This document shows positions 45,705-56,222 of a DNA stretch of 64,000 nt, piece by piece (positions within the stretch are counted from its first letter, which is position 1; each line of letters starts with the position of its first letter). This DNA is from Channa striata (taxonomy: Eukaryota; Chordata; Actinopteri; Anabantiformes; Channidae): NCBI GenBank assembly GCA_033026295.1, contig CM065170.1:20718040-20782039 (forward strand), in the 5' to 3' direction. The notes under the pieces are model-generated. The model was not told the DNA's origin, ran no database searches, and worked only from the letters and a program-made list of their open reading frames with translations. Position numbers and translations under genes: made by a program.

Positions 45705-46160
45705 TTGCAGCTAGTGCCTCACCAGCTTCCTATGGCCCAGCTGTCAGACCTGCTGTCAGACCTTCAGCTGTCGCCCGCCCAGCTGTCAGACCTTCAGCTG
45801 TCGCCCGCCCAGCTGTCAGACCTTCAGCTGTCGCCCGCCCAGCTGTCAGACCTTCAGCTGTCGCTCGCCCAGCTGATGCCCATCCAGCTGTTGCGCGTCC
45901 AGCTGTCACGTGTCCAGCTGTCGCCCGTCCAGCTGTCGCCCGTCCAGCTGTCGCCCGCCCAGCTGACGCCCGTCCGCCTGACGCCCGTCCAGCTGTCAGC
46001 CCACGTGCGCATTCTAGACTTGATGTCCTCTGGCAGTCTTCCAGAGCAGCGGTTGCTGCACCTTGGCAACCTATAATGCCACAGGTTTCCTCTGGCTCAG
46101 AGGTGAAAGCGCTTTTTGCAGCTACTCTGTCAATGATGTTGGTCATTTATCATTTCAGTT
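45705..46160 (+). pseudogene. unnamed family: Pro/Ala repeat exon
   Basis: A polypyrimidine-AG (TTGCTTCTGCAG) at 45693-45704 looks like a splice acceptor. The open frame then reads AASASPASYGPAVRP and a long low-complexity tract of AVARP and AVRPS units encoded by the 15/30-bp minisatellite. It leaves the tract with AHSRLDVLWQSSRAA and KALFAATLSMM. A different frame of the same DNA encodes QLSDLQLSPA units, which I regard as the shadow. It probably forms a disordered linker. Confidence 0.45.
45738..46003 (+). repeat. coding minisatellite, 30-bp and 15-bp units
   Basis: Three near-perfect 30-bp units at 45780, 45810 and 45840 (CAGCTGTCAGACC...), preceded by one variant unit, then about nine 15-bp units from 45870 (CAGCTGTCGCCCGTC and variants). 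The 30-bp unit is a diverged 15-bp pair. All units begin CAGCTG except one. Unit length is a multiple of three, so changes in copy number keep the frame. Confidence 0.92.
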
Positions 46161-46187
46161 AACTTGCTGACTGTTCTTGTGTCGTAG

Positions 46188-47069
46188 CTGCTGCCTCAGA
46201 GCTAGTGGGAGATGCCTGAGGGGCAGCGCGACTGGCTGGGCCGGGCTCTATTCAGAAATATCGGACAGACGGTTCTCACCTCTGACCTCTACACCCAGCC
46301 TCCCACCTCAGCCCATGCTTTCTTCCAGCGTCCGTTCTTCCTGTGGATGCCCTACAGGATGTGGGCCAGTTGACGGGCATGGGACTTTACAGGACTGTCC
46401 GCAGGGTCCTGGACAGGGGTGGCTGGTACTTCATGGGCACAGAATACCTGGACTGCTGTTCCTGTTAGAAGAAGATTGCAGCGTGGGTACAGGACATCAT
46501 AGATCAGCTGCACCCTGCTCATCAGGTGCAGTTTCCAGCTGTTCCGACCTACAAGTAAGACCAGCCTCTATGGTTTTAGAAAACCGCTGCCGAGGGGGAC
46601 GCACTGTTGCCCATGGCAGCAGGATTGATGCGGCGGACTGCTGTTCCCTCATGGGACAAACACGTACGGCGGTCATGTTGCACAAGTGGGACCAGCTGGT
46701 GATCAGGCTGGACGTGTGGCATCTCATGCTGCGTATTGGCCGCGGTGTCACGGCCGAGAGCCACCAGCTCGAAGGCCAGTTCATGGCGCGGCTGTCCATC
46801 TTTGAGTGGGACACAGATGACGTCGCCTGCCTGGACCACGCCAAGAAGTCTACATCACGTTGTCTGCCAGGGAGCTCGCTCTCCATTGTCGATGCCACAT
46901 GCGGGGTGTGGCTGAGACAGAGCGGCTCATCCAGGAGGTGCTGGATATATTCTGGGAGGTAAAGTGCATTCAGGATCCACCAGGATTGCAGCTGTACACC
47001 AAGACTGGGGAGATGACTAGAGGAGGGATCAAGCTTCCACCTGCACCTGTGCCGCTTTTTCTCAGGTGA
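46188..47069 (+). pseudogene. unnamed family: central region, deleted and frameshifted
   Basis: Acceptor-like GTCGTAG precedes 46188. Blocks in order: EGQRDWLGRALFR (after a TAG), AHAFFQRPFFLWMPYRMWA, a frameshift, LTGMGLYRTVRRVLD, GWYFMGTEYLDCCSC (Cys-rich, perhaps metal-binding, followed by a stop), VQDIIDQLHPAHQVQFPAV. Then a large part of the family sequence is missing, and EGDALLPMAAGLMRR, LVIRLDVWHLMLRIGRGV, FMARLSIFEWDTDDVACL, SARELALHCRCHMRG, TERLIQEVLD and DPPGLQLYTKTGEMTRGG follow in shifting frames. The RLDVWHLM segment looks like the Asp-x-x-His part of a DDE-type transposase (inference only). Non-functional. Confidence 0.5.
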
Positions 47070-47157
47070 GTCTTTTTAATCGCATGTTGTGAAAGCAGCA
47101 GCTTTTTAACCAGCTCACCCAGAAGGTCATTGAACATGACGCTGGTTGAAAACTAGT

Positions 47158-47413
47158 CCCAACCACCACCGCTGCTGACATCACTGTCTCCACCTCTCCA
47201 GCCGCTCAGCCTGTGCCTAACATGACCACCGTTGCCCCTGCCACTGACACCACCACTGCTGCCACTGACACCACCACTGCCGCCGGTGCTGCTGACGCCA
47301 CTGTCTCCACCTCCCCAGCCACTCGGCTTTTGCCTCGCCCCACTGCCTGGTGGAGGAAACGGAGGGAGGAGCAGCTGCGCCTGGCAAGGGAGCGGGGTGA
47401 ACTCGTCAAATAG
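47158..47413 (+). pseudogene. unnamed family: C-terminal exon
   Basis: A Thr/Ala-rich tract (TVAPATDTTTAATDTTTA, SPATRLLPRP) ends in a basic amphipathic tail, TAWWRKRREEQLRLARERG, and TAG at 47411. The low-complexity part has imperfect 21-bp internal repeats. The final basic helix could be a nuclear localisation or DNA-contact region (inference). Confidence 0.45.
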
Positions 47414-47544
47414 CCAAAGAAGCATTCTGAACATTTCTTGTGTAAGCGCTGTGGCCAACCTAGACCAAATCATTTGGCCACAGCCATATGGCCACTGAGT
47501 GTATCCTCGAAAAGCCTAGCATGGGATGTATGTCTTACAGCGCT

Positions 47545-47614
47545 ATTTATGTAAAGTGCCTTTAGATTACTTTGTTGTAAATTGGTGCTATATAAATACA
47601 TTTTAATTGAAATA
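47545..47614 (+). mobile_element. L2 LINE or SINE tail scrap
   Basis: TATGTAAAGTGCCTTTAGAT...GTTGTAAATTGGTGCTATAT then AAATACATTTTAATTGAAA matches the terminal 70 bases of L2. Confidence 0.6.
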
Positions 47615-49699
47615 AATATTTACAGAAAAAAACCCACATTATTTCTGGCTATTTTTTAAGCTCATCTGTCAGGGATTGTCAGTGACTTATTTATGCAAAT
47701 ACGTGCATCATTGAAAGCTGTAAAAATGATCTTCTAGATTGTGAAGTTTCATGGAAAACCTCAGCAATGTGACAAAAGGCAAAGATGAGTTGCCTATGCC
47801 TATGAAATACGTCACATCCTCATCTGAGCAGTAACTGCAGAAAATGCGGGGACTTCAGAGGCTTTACATACTGTCTCTTGTCACTGTACTTTTGTGCTCT
47901 GTAATGCTGTGAAAGTCAATTCAGCAGACCCCACCTTAGCACAGCTTCCAGCCAAGAAACTTTCTAATTAATTTCTGCATTGAGGTTTGTTAAATGTGAT
48001 ATTCTCCTCTTGTGGAGAGTATTAAACAAACAAAAGTATGAACATGTCTGAGTGTAGGTGTCAATGTTTACATCTATCAACAGTGAAATATAATTCTACA
48101 CTAAGGATGAAGGAGGTGTAGAGGCAGGCTTACTCATGTCCGGTAGTCCAACACTTATCCAATACAGAAGTTGATTTATTATAAAACATTGCAGCTTTAT
48201 TGGATTTCTGTGTTGCACAACTGAACAGATGACAAATAGTTCTACCGTTCATGTTAACATAATAATTAAATTCCCACAGAGCAGAGGTAGGCTCATATAG
48301 GAGGGATGATAGATGTACACAGAACAGATTAAAATCTTCGGAGAGACAAGAGTTAAGTGACGGAGAGAAAGACAGACAGATGTCATTAGTCAGACTGAAA
48401 TGTATTCCGGCTTTTATGAGTGGCAATTAGAGACTGACAGGAAGATGGAAATATTCGAGACATGAAGAACAAGAGAGTGAGACAGATAGATGTGCATAAA
48501 ATAGGAATGACAAGAATGTAAGTCAACACCACGGTGTTCGAGTAATTATTTGCTCCACCGCCGAATTACATGCTCCTAAATGAGGAGCACGTTCTGCCAG
48601 TGCTTCCGTAGTTCAAAGACATGCATGTTAGGTTGGTCCAACTTGGTTGTCTGTGTATGTCTCTCTGTGCTGGCTCACCTCTGACCCTGAAGAATGTGGT
48701 TACAGTTAATGGATGAATTGATGTAAATTTTAATAAATGTCAGTCTTCCTTTTTTGCATTACTTAAACGTCTTAGTAATATTAAAACAATGAAATACTCA
48801 TAAACGTTTATTGGGAAAAGATCAGTAACATCTTGCATATGTGTGAGTTCATGCGGTGTAAGTGTGTATGTTCATTTACCCATGAATGCAGGCCTGGTGA
48901 GCAGCAGGATGCAGCGGATCTTTACTGTGATGAGTCCTAATTAAAGCACAAATATATTCACTCAGTATGTAGTGACGATTCATTTCATTTACGAGGTTTG
49001 AAAGCTTAATTATAATCATTGCATCAGTTAGACTCCTATATATTTACGTAGATTAAACTTTAAATAACAAAAGTGATTCAGATCAGGGGTTATCAAAGTT
49101 TTGTAGAGGCAAGTAATTCTGATAAAAGAACGCTAACTTTACTGCATGAAGTCAGTTCTCCTGCCATTTGCAGCCTATTGATAGCCTATAGGCTATTGAA
49201 ATCATTAAGATGTGTGTGCCTGCCCTTTGCTACGTAGTTTTTTGAATTCTTAGTGTGGTGGTTGACAGGCAGAAACTGATGTCATTTTCCACATGTAAAT
49301 GTGCCCAGTGCTCAGTCTTTATTGCAGTCAGTGCAGAGATGATCATTCACACATGTAGGTTGTAGAAAAGTGAAGCAAAATGTTCACAGCCTCAGAAATC
49401 ATTTCAGGATACTCCTGGGAAAGACTGCGTGAGATGCCTGCTGGAATTTCACCTGCAGTGTCCAGTCACAGGATAACTCAGCAGATGCTCTTCTTACCAG
49501 TAAGTCAAAAACTGTACTACAAATGTGCAAACACTAATACTTTAGTAAAACTATAAGTAGCCACTGATATTTTGAGTTAAGTTAAATTAAGTAAGGAAAT
49601 GATTTATATTTTACTTAGCTTTTTTGTTGTACTTACAAAATATAAATGTGAAATTACTCAACCACAATGCTTCTTTATGATTTTATTGTGCAGATCAGA
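47615..49699. other. no gene seen
   Basis: Two kilobases with no motif-bearing frame and no recognised repeat. Confidence 0.45.
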
Positions 49700-50180
49700 C
49701 GTGAAACTTTATTTGTACTGAACAAAAGGAACAGAAACAATACCGGGTATACAAATAACTAAATCGAACTTATACGGTCAGCCCTAGGGGAACACAGAAG
49801 GAGAAACAGGGCAGGCTGACCATGACGAAGAAACACTGGCAGAACAAGCACACGCGGGAAAACCAAACAAACCAAAAAGGCAGAAACCAAACCTCAGACC
49901 ATGGGAGAAAACTGGCAAAGAGTCCGAAAACTAGAGAGTCGAGTAATCCCAACAGAGTTCATGAACAACGACTTGGGGACAAAGACAACGACAAGAATCT
50001 GGCTCTGAGCTGTGGTGAAGTCCAGGTATAAATTGACAGGGGGAACAGGTGAAACCAATTGAGGACAAACGAGGGTGATGAAGTTGGCGGAGGAATTGTG
50101 GAGCAGGGCAGGATGTGGAGGAGAGCGGGTGACAAAATAAGAGTCCGGGGGGGGGAAGTGGAGCTGAGGGACCGAATCAT
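49700..50180 (-). repeat. LTR-like repeat
   Basis: On the minus strand it starts TGTCATGATTCGGTCCCTC, like the start of the 11785 LTR (TGTCATGATC), and near its end has ACAAATAAAGTTTCA, a polyadenylation signal. The left border and target duplication are not resolved. Short frames here on both strands are shadows of low-complexity purine-rich sequence. Confidence 0.45.
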
Positions 50181-50199
50181 GACAAACACACTGCGCAGT

Positions 50200-50714
50200 A
50201 GTGCATATGGCTGTTTACTTCAGGAAGAAAGAACAAACAAAATCGTTTCCCTCAATCAGTCATATTAATGTGTGAATCAGCAGGAACAGCGCAGTAGCAC
50301 CAAGAGCTAGCTTTTACATCTCGTCCATTTCTGCGCACATGGCCCAGAGAAAAGGAGGGAGGCAACGCGGACGGGGTTTTCGCTTTAGTTGCGTGCGCGC
50401 CTGCGCAGTGAACGCGGAGGCCGGTAGACGGCGCTACACGCCAAAGAGTAAAATTCCCGCGCACCTATTCACACTGACTGCTCCTAATGTGTCAAATAGA
50501 ACTTGGAAGGAGGAACTGACACTGAACCTGTCTGTGCCTAGTTTAATGAATCGATTCTTCTTCGGCTTGTGATTCGTTTTTGGGGTTTAAGTGGTAATAT
50601 TATAAAATGTCTAAAGTGACGTGATTGTAACGTGTAACGCAACTTTTATTAGAAATGCAGTGGAGTAAAAAGTATACATTTTTGTTCCAAAACGTCATGG
50701 AGCAAAAGTGAAAG
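50200..50714 (+). repeat. MITE-like repeat, left part, interrupted by L2
   Basis: GC-rich to about 50460, then GTAACGTGTAACGCAACTTT, TTAGAAATGCAGTGGAGTAA and AGCAAAAGTGAAAGT, the same family as 16711-16905. It is cut at 50714 by the L2 insertion and resumes at 54686. Confidence 0.55.
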
Positions 50715-51066
50715 TTCATTTCATTATTCATGCAGGAACAAATGACGCCCGATTACGTAAATCGGAGGTCACTACAAGAAAAATAGTGAATCGGTGTGTA
50801 ACTTTGCAAAGACAATGTCGGACTCCGTAGTTTTCTCTGGACCCCTGCCAAATCTGATCAGTGACGACATGTAAAGCCGCATGTCGTCATTCAACCGCTG
50901 GCTGTCTAGGTGGTGTCCAGCAAACGATGTGGGCTACATAGACAATTGGAAAAGTTTTTGGGGAAAACCTAGGCTTATTAGGAGAGACGGCATCCATCCT
51001 ACTTTGGACGGTGCCTCTGTCTTATCAAAAAATATGGCTGATTTTATTAGACAACCAAAAGATTGA
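50715..51066 (+). pseudogene. L2 ORF1 esterase, C-terminal part
   Basis: Begins at IIHAGTNDARLRKSEV (SGNH block III), shifts frame near 50780, then reads the piece missing from copy 1 (RMSSFNRWLSRWCPANDVGY, preceded by a TAA), DNWKSFWGKPRLIRRDGIHP (block V with catalytic Asp/His) and ends FIRQPKD-TGA at 51064. The N-terminal coiled coil is lost through 5' truncation. Confidence 0.75.
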
Positions 51067-51206
51067 CAGTCCAGAGTTGAGCCTGGGCGCAGAGATCCAG
51101 TCCTACACGCCTCTCTGCAGTATCCTTACTGCCGTTACCCCCACAACTCCCAAATTCCTATAGAAACTGTGTCTGTTCCCGATTAACTAAATTTTACAAA
51201 CTAAAA

Positions 51207-54153
51207 ATGATCACAAGAGGAGTTAATCATAATAACTTAATAAAAATCAGGACTGCTCCTCTTACTGAACAAAAAACTAAAACAATTAAATGTGGATTAT
51301 TAAATATCAGATCTCTCTCATCTAAATCTCTGTTAGTAAATGACTTGATAAGTGATCATCAATTCGATTTATTTTGTCTCACTGAAACCTGGTTGCAGAA
51401 GGAAGAATATGTTAGTTTAAATGAGTCGACCCCCCCAAGTCATATTAACTATCATGTTCCTAGAAGCTCAGGCCGAGGTGGAGGAGTAGCAGCAATCTAT
51501 CACTCAAGCTTACCGATAGAACCTAGACCTAAACATAGTTATAACTCATTTGAGAGTCTTACTCTGAGACTTTCACACCCAATTTGGAAAACTCAAAATT
51601 CACTCCTATTTGTTATCGTGTATCGTCCTCCAGTCCCTTATTCTGAATTTTTGACTGAATTCTCAGATTTTCTAGCCGACTTAGTGCTTAGTGCAGATAA
51701 AGTCGTCATAGTGGGCGATTTTAACATTCATGTAGATGCTGACAGTAACTCCCTCAACACAGCATTTACTTCATTATTTCATTCAATTGGTTTCTCTTAA
51801 ATTGTAAATGAAAATGAACCCACTCACTGTTTTAGTCACACCCTAGACCTTGTCCTTGCATACGGTATTGAAATTGATAAACTAACTGTATTTCCTCATA
51901 ATTCTGTTCTCTCTGACCATTTCCTAATAACATTTGAATTTAGTTTATTGGACTACACAGCAGCTACAAAGAAGTTCTGCTTCAGTAGGTGTTTATCTGA
52001 AAACACTGTGAACAAATTTAAGGAAATGATCCCTTCATCATTTACCTCAACATGTACCAATATAACTGAGAGTAGCCTCATTAACTGTACTCCTGCACAA
52101 GTTGATTACCTTACTGATAATTACGCAGCATCTTTACGTTCCATACTTGATAGTGTTGCCCCCCTAAAAAAGAAGGCAGTAATTCTGAATAGGCGATCTC
52201 CATGGTATAGCTCGCAAACCCGCAATTTAAAGCAGGCGCCACGAAGATTAGAAAGGAAGTGGCGTTCCACTCATTCACAAGAATCACGCCTAGCCTGGAA
52301 AAAGAGTTTATACTTATACAAATTAGCACTCCGTAAAGCCAGAACAGCTTTTTATTCATCACTAATAGAGGAAAACAAGAACAACCCCCGGTTTCTTTTC
52401 AGCACTGTAGCCAGGCTGACTAAGAGCCATAGCTCAGTTGAGACTAGTATTCCCTCAACGCTATGTAGCAATGACTTCATGACCTTCTTCACAAACAAAA
52501 TCATAGCTATTAGAAATAAAATTCACCAGACCCTCCCCACAAATACAACAGAATTAGAATCATCAGTAAGTCCTCAGTCCCTTTTAGACTGCTTTGTGCC
52601 CATAGACCTTGCTGAATTAACTTCAACTATTATGGCATCTAAACCAACAACATGTCTGCTAGACCCTATTCCAGTTAGACTGCTCAAAGATGCTCTACCC
52701 TTATTAGACACGTTTGTATTAGATTTCATTAATCTATCTTTACAAACAGGATATGTACCAAAGGCTTATAAGGTAGCTGTAATCAAACCTCTACTTAAAA
52801 AACCTAGTCTGGATCCAGATGTCTTAGCCAATTACAGACCAATATCCAATCTCCCTTTATTTCTAAAATACTTGAAAAAGTAGTTGTAAAACAATTATGT
52901 GACCACCTGCGCAGAAACGACTTGTTTGAAGAATTTCAGTCAGGATTTAGAGTTCATCATAGCACAGAAACCGCACTGATTAAAGTCACCAACGATCTTC
53001 TTCTGGCTTCAGATAACGGACTTGTCTCTATACTAGTTCTGCTAGATCTTAGTGCTGCATTTGACACCATTGATCACAGAATATTATTACAGAGACTAGA
53101 ACATGTAATTGGAATTAAAGGAACAGCACTAAATTGGTTTAAATCGTATCTATCAGATAGATTCCAATTTACTCACGTTAATGAGAATCTTCGACATACA
53201 CAAAAGTTAGTTATGGAATTCCACAAGGCTCTGTATTAGGACCAATACTCTTTACTCTATATATGTCTCCCCTTGGCAACATTATTAGAAAACACTCTGT
53301 AAATTTTCACTGCTACGCTGATGACACGCAGTTATATCTATCTATGAAACCTGATGAAACAAATAAATTACTCAAACTACAAGCATGTCTTAAAGATATA
53401 AGGGACTGGATGACGTATAATTTTCTTCTTCTAAACTCAGATAAAACTGAAGTTATTGTATTTGGGCCTAATAGTCTAAGAGACATGTTTTCTAACCATA
53501 TCGCTACTTTAGACGACATAACTCTTGCCCCCAGTAGTACTGCAAGGAATCTTGGAGTCATTTTTGACCAGGATTTGTCATTTACCTCACACATCTCTAG
53601 AACAGCCTTCTTTCACCTACGGAACATTGCCAAAATTAGGAGCATTCTATCCCAAAGCGATGCTGAAAAATTGGTTCATGCATTTGTTACTTCTAGATTG
53701 GACTATTGTAATTCTCTACTTTCAGGCTGCCCCAGTAACTCTCTAAAAAGCCTCCAATTAATCCAAAATGCTGCAGCAAGATTACTGACTGGGATTGGTA
53801 AGAGAGATCATATTTCACCTTCATTAGCTTCTCTCCATTGGCTTCCAATTAAATGCAGAATAGAATTTAAAACCCTTCTTCTTACCTATAAAGCTTTAAA
53901 CGGCCAAGCCCCATCATATTTAAAAGATCTCTTAGTACCATATCATCCTACTAGACCACTTCGGTCCCAAAATGCAGGCCTACTTGTGGTTCCTAGAATT
54001 TCCAAAAATAGAATGGGAGGCAGAGCCTTTAGCTATCAAGCTCCTCTCCTGTGGAACCAGCTCCCAGTCCAGATTCGGGAAGCAGACACCCTCCCTATTT
54101 TTAAGACTAGGCTCAAAACCTTCCTTTTTGATAAAGCTTATAGTTGGTTATAG
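51207..54153 (+). pseudogene. L2 ORF2: endonuclease-reverse transcriptase
   Basis: ATG 51207 (MITRGVNHNN). Endonuclease motifs: LLNIRSL, LTETWL, GRGGGVAAIY, VGDFNIH; TAA at 51798; then SVLSDHFLI. The linker runs 51948-52883 and includes LTSTIMASKPTTCLLDPIPV and LANYRPISNLP. A frameshift near 52880 leads to FQSGFRVHHSTETA and LDLSAAFDTIDH; another near 53200 leads to CYADDTQLYLS, ARNLGVIFDQDLSF, LDYCNSLLSGC, KRDHISPSLASLHWLP and the end FLFDKAYSWL at 54153. Three or four breaks, all catalytic motifs present. Confidence 0.85.
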
Positions 54154-54685
54154 TCATGCTGCTATAGGCTTAGACTGCTGGGGGACTCTGCACTGTGCCA
54201 CTTCCTCTTCCCTTCATCCTCTCCTCTCACCCCACATCTATAATATCACCACTGTATGACATTAACTCTGTATCTTCTTTGTCCCGTAGTCGTCTCTCTC
54301 CCTCTCTTTCCCCCTCTCTCTCCCTGTCCACAGGTGTCCCCGGATTTGGCGCTGTGTGTCCTCCAGTGTGCAGCTACTGGTCCTATTAACCTGCTCAATG
54401 TTTTGTTGTTGCTTTTGTTGCTCTGTTCTTTTCTCTCTCCACTTTCCACTCTGCCCAACCGGTCAAGGCAGATGGCCGTCCACCCTGAGCCTGGTTCTGC
54501 TGGAGGTTTCTTCCGTTAAAGGGAGTTTTTCCTCTCCACTGTCGCCTATGGCTTGCTCAAGGGGGATTTGTTGGGTTTTCTCTACATGTTTGTATAGTCT
54601 TGACTTTATTATGTAAAGTGCCCTGAGATGACCTTGTTGTAAATTGGCGCTATATAAATAAAGTTGAATTGAATTGAATTGAATT

Positions 54686-54735
54686 GAAAGTAGCCATAAT
54701 TACATCTACTTAAGTAAAGTCTCAGCATATGTCTG
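54686..54735 (+). repeat. MITE-like repeat, right part
   Basis: Resumes the repeat cut at 50714: CATCTACTTAAGTAAAGTCT resembles the usual right end of that family. Confidence 0.4.
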
Positions 54736-54868
54736 CCATCCAGCACCATAACCTCCATTTGTTTGCTAATTTTTTGCTATTTGTATAAATAGCACAAATT
54801 TGAACTCCACTGCTTGTACGTTAACATACATGACAAAGTTTTTGTGTTGAGAAATTAACATTGTCATT

Positions 54869-55137
54869 TTTGTTGCTATTTTCTTTTCTCTCTCCACTTT
54901 CCACTCATCCCAATCGGTCAAAGCAGATGTCCGCCCACCCTGAGCCTGGTTCTGCTGGAGGTTTCTTCCATTAAAGGGAGTTTTTCCTCTCCACTGTTGC
55001 CTATGGCTGCTCAAGGGGGGTTTGTTGGGTTTTCTCTAAATGTTTGTATATTGTCTTGACTTTATTATGTAAAGTGCCTTGAGATGACTTTGTTGTGGAT
55101 TGGTGGTATAGAAATAAAGTTGAGTTGAATTGAATTA
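54869..55137 (+). mobile_element. L2 LINE 3' UTR, truncated copy
   Basis: From TTTCTCTCTCCACTTTCCAC to GAGTTGAATTGAATT; closely follows the 3' UTR at 54430-54685 only 180 bases away, a separate insertion or a partial duplication. Confidence 0.8.
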
Positions 55138-56082
55138 ACACCCTCATAATTAATCTCTGTTTTGATATGTTACATTTTATTAAAAAGAAAAAAAGTACTA
55201 CCTGTGTTGTTTCTTGGAAAGTGACACATTAGTGTAATTTGTAATCTTTAATGTAGTTTTGAAGACATCTGTGAACAAAACACCTGTAAATTAAATCACT
55301 AACGACCTCTTAATAAGATGCAATCCATTCCCACTCAACCATCAGCTTTGACCTGAATAACAACGCATGGAATTATCACTCTTTTGACAGTTTCAAGATA
55401 AAAACTAATAAACTTTAACCTTGTAAAAGTAAAAATCATGGCAGAGCTGTTCAGTCCTGTGAATTTTATTACAATATAATGTACAGATTCACTTGGCACC
55501 TCACAAAAAGCACTGAGGGATGGAGCGAGTCAGAAATGGGGGAAGGAAGAAAAGGAGGATGAGATTAAAAAAAAGTACAGTCATCAGGAACAAATTCTAT
55601 AGCAGACTTCAGCTGTGAGCCTTTGTCAGTCACTCAGTCCTCTCATATGTCAAACAATTTTATGACAATACTAGTCCCCGGAATATTAGTATAAGTAGTG
55701 CGTTCCTTAATACCTGTTCTAACTTGTATTAGAAACGGAATAGCTAACCATGCACCCTGGAACTAACTATGAGAATAATGATCATACTTAAATTCTTTAA
55801 TAGCTGACAATCATCAATGACTAACGGAGCTTAATTGAATTTACTGATTGCCTGATTACTGATTGCCACACCTCTGTTTCTAGGGCAGCAGATTGGCCTT
55901 CTGGTGCAACTGAATCCATAAGACTGACTAAGACACCATTTGTACTCAAGGTGAGTTTTTCCCAGCCTATTCTCATATCCGTGGCATCACAAAGCATCAC
56001 TTTGTCCAGTCCTTTGCGCTACATGTTGACACTTAGGGACACTATTTGCATCAATGGTTGACGCATGGGGCTTTCTGTGTAA
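55138..56082. other. no gene seen
   Basis: AT-rich, nothing recognised. Confidence 0.45.
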
Positions 56083-56222
56083 TAAATGGTAAATGGTCTG
56101 CACTAATAAAGCGCTTTTCTACCTGTTGGTACTCAAAGCTCTTTACACTGCTTCTTATTTATCCATACACACTCACAATCACACACACATTCATACACCG
56201 ATGGGAGAGCTGCTACACTCAA
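56083..56222 (-). repeat. tRNA-derived SINE, 3' half
   Basis: TAAATGGTAAATGGTCTGCA, AAAGCGCTTTTCTACC, CACTGCTTCTTATTTATCCA, CACCGATGGGAGAGCTGCTA; the tRNA-like head is missing. Confidence 0.65.

Larger units (their letters stand above)
45061..47440 (+). mobile_element. decayed multi-exon gene of an unnamed fish repeat family
   Basis: Four blocks on + share one orientation and the order N-terminal exon, Pro/Ala-repeat exon, central region, Thr/Ala-rich C-terminal exon. The peptides resemble a multi-copy family of large proteins of unknown function that I recall from fish genomes. It may carry a domain of unknown function (possibly the one called DUF6729; unverified). Copies behave like transposon genes. 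No inverted repeats or target duplication were identified, so the borders are approximate. Confidence 0.5.
50715..54685 (+). mobile_element. L2-clade LINE copy 2, 5'-truncated
   Basis: Starts inside ORF1, holds most of ORF2, the 3' UTR and the (TTGAA)n tail at 54663-54685. TGAAAGT occurs just before the 5' end and overlapping the end of the tail, a possible 7-bp target duplication. This is the longest L2 in the window and serves as reference for the others. Confidence 0.85.

Noticed and set aside
45738..46003. CRISPR-like array
   Set aside because: Units are directly adjacent without spacers, in a fish genome, and encode a Pro/Ala repeat.
45730..46146. 138-codon minus-strand frame of Gly/Arg/Ala/Thr repeats
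   Set aside because: It is the reverse translation of the minisatellite; flanking family-like sequence is on the plus strand.
46497..46898. 133-codon minus-strand frame in the unnamed element
   Set aside because: Family-like peptides occur on the plus strand across the same bases.
49822..50268. Several 60-76 codon frames on both strands
   Set aside because: They come from a purine-rich LTR-like repeat and have low-complexity composition.
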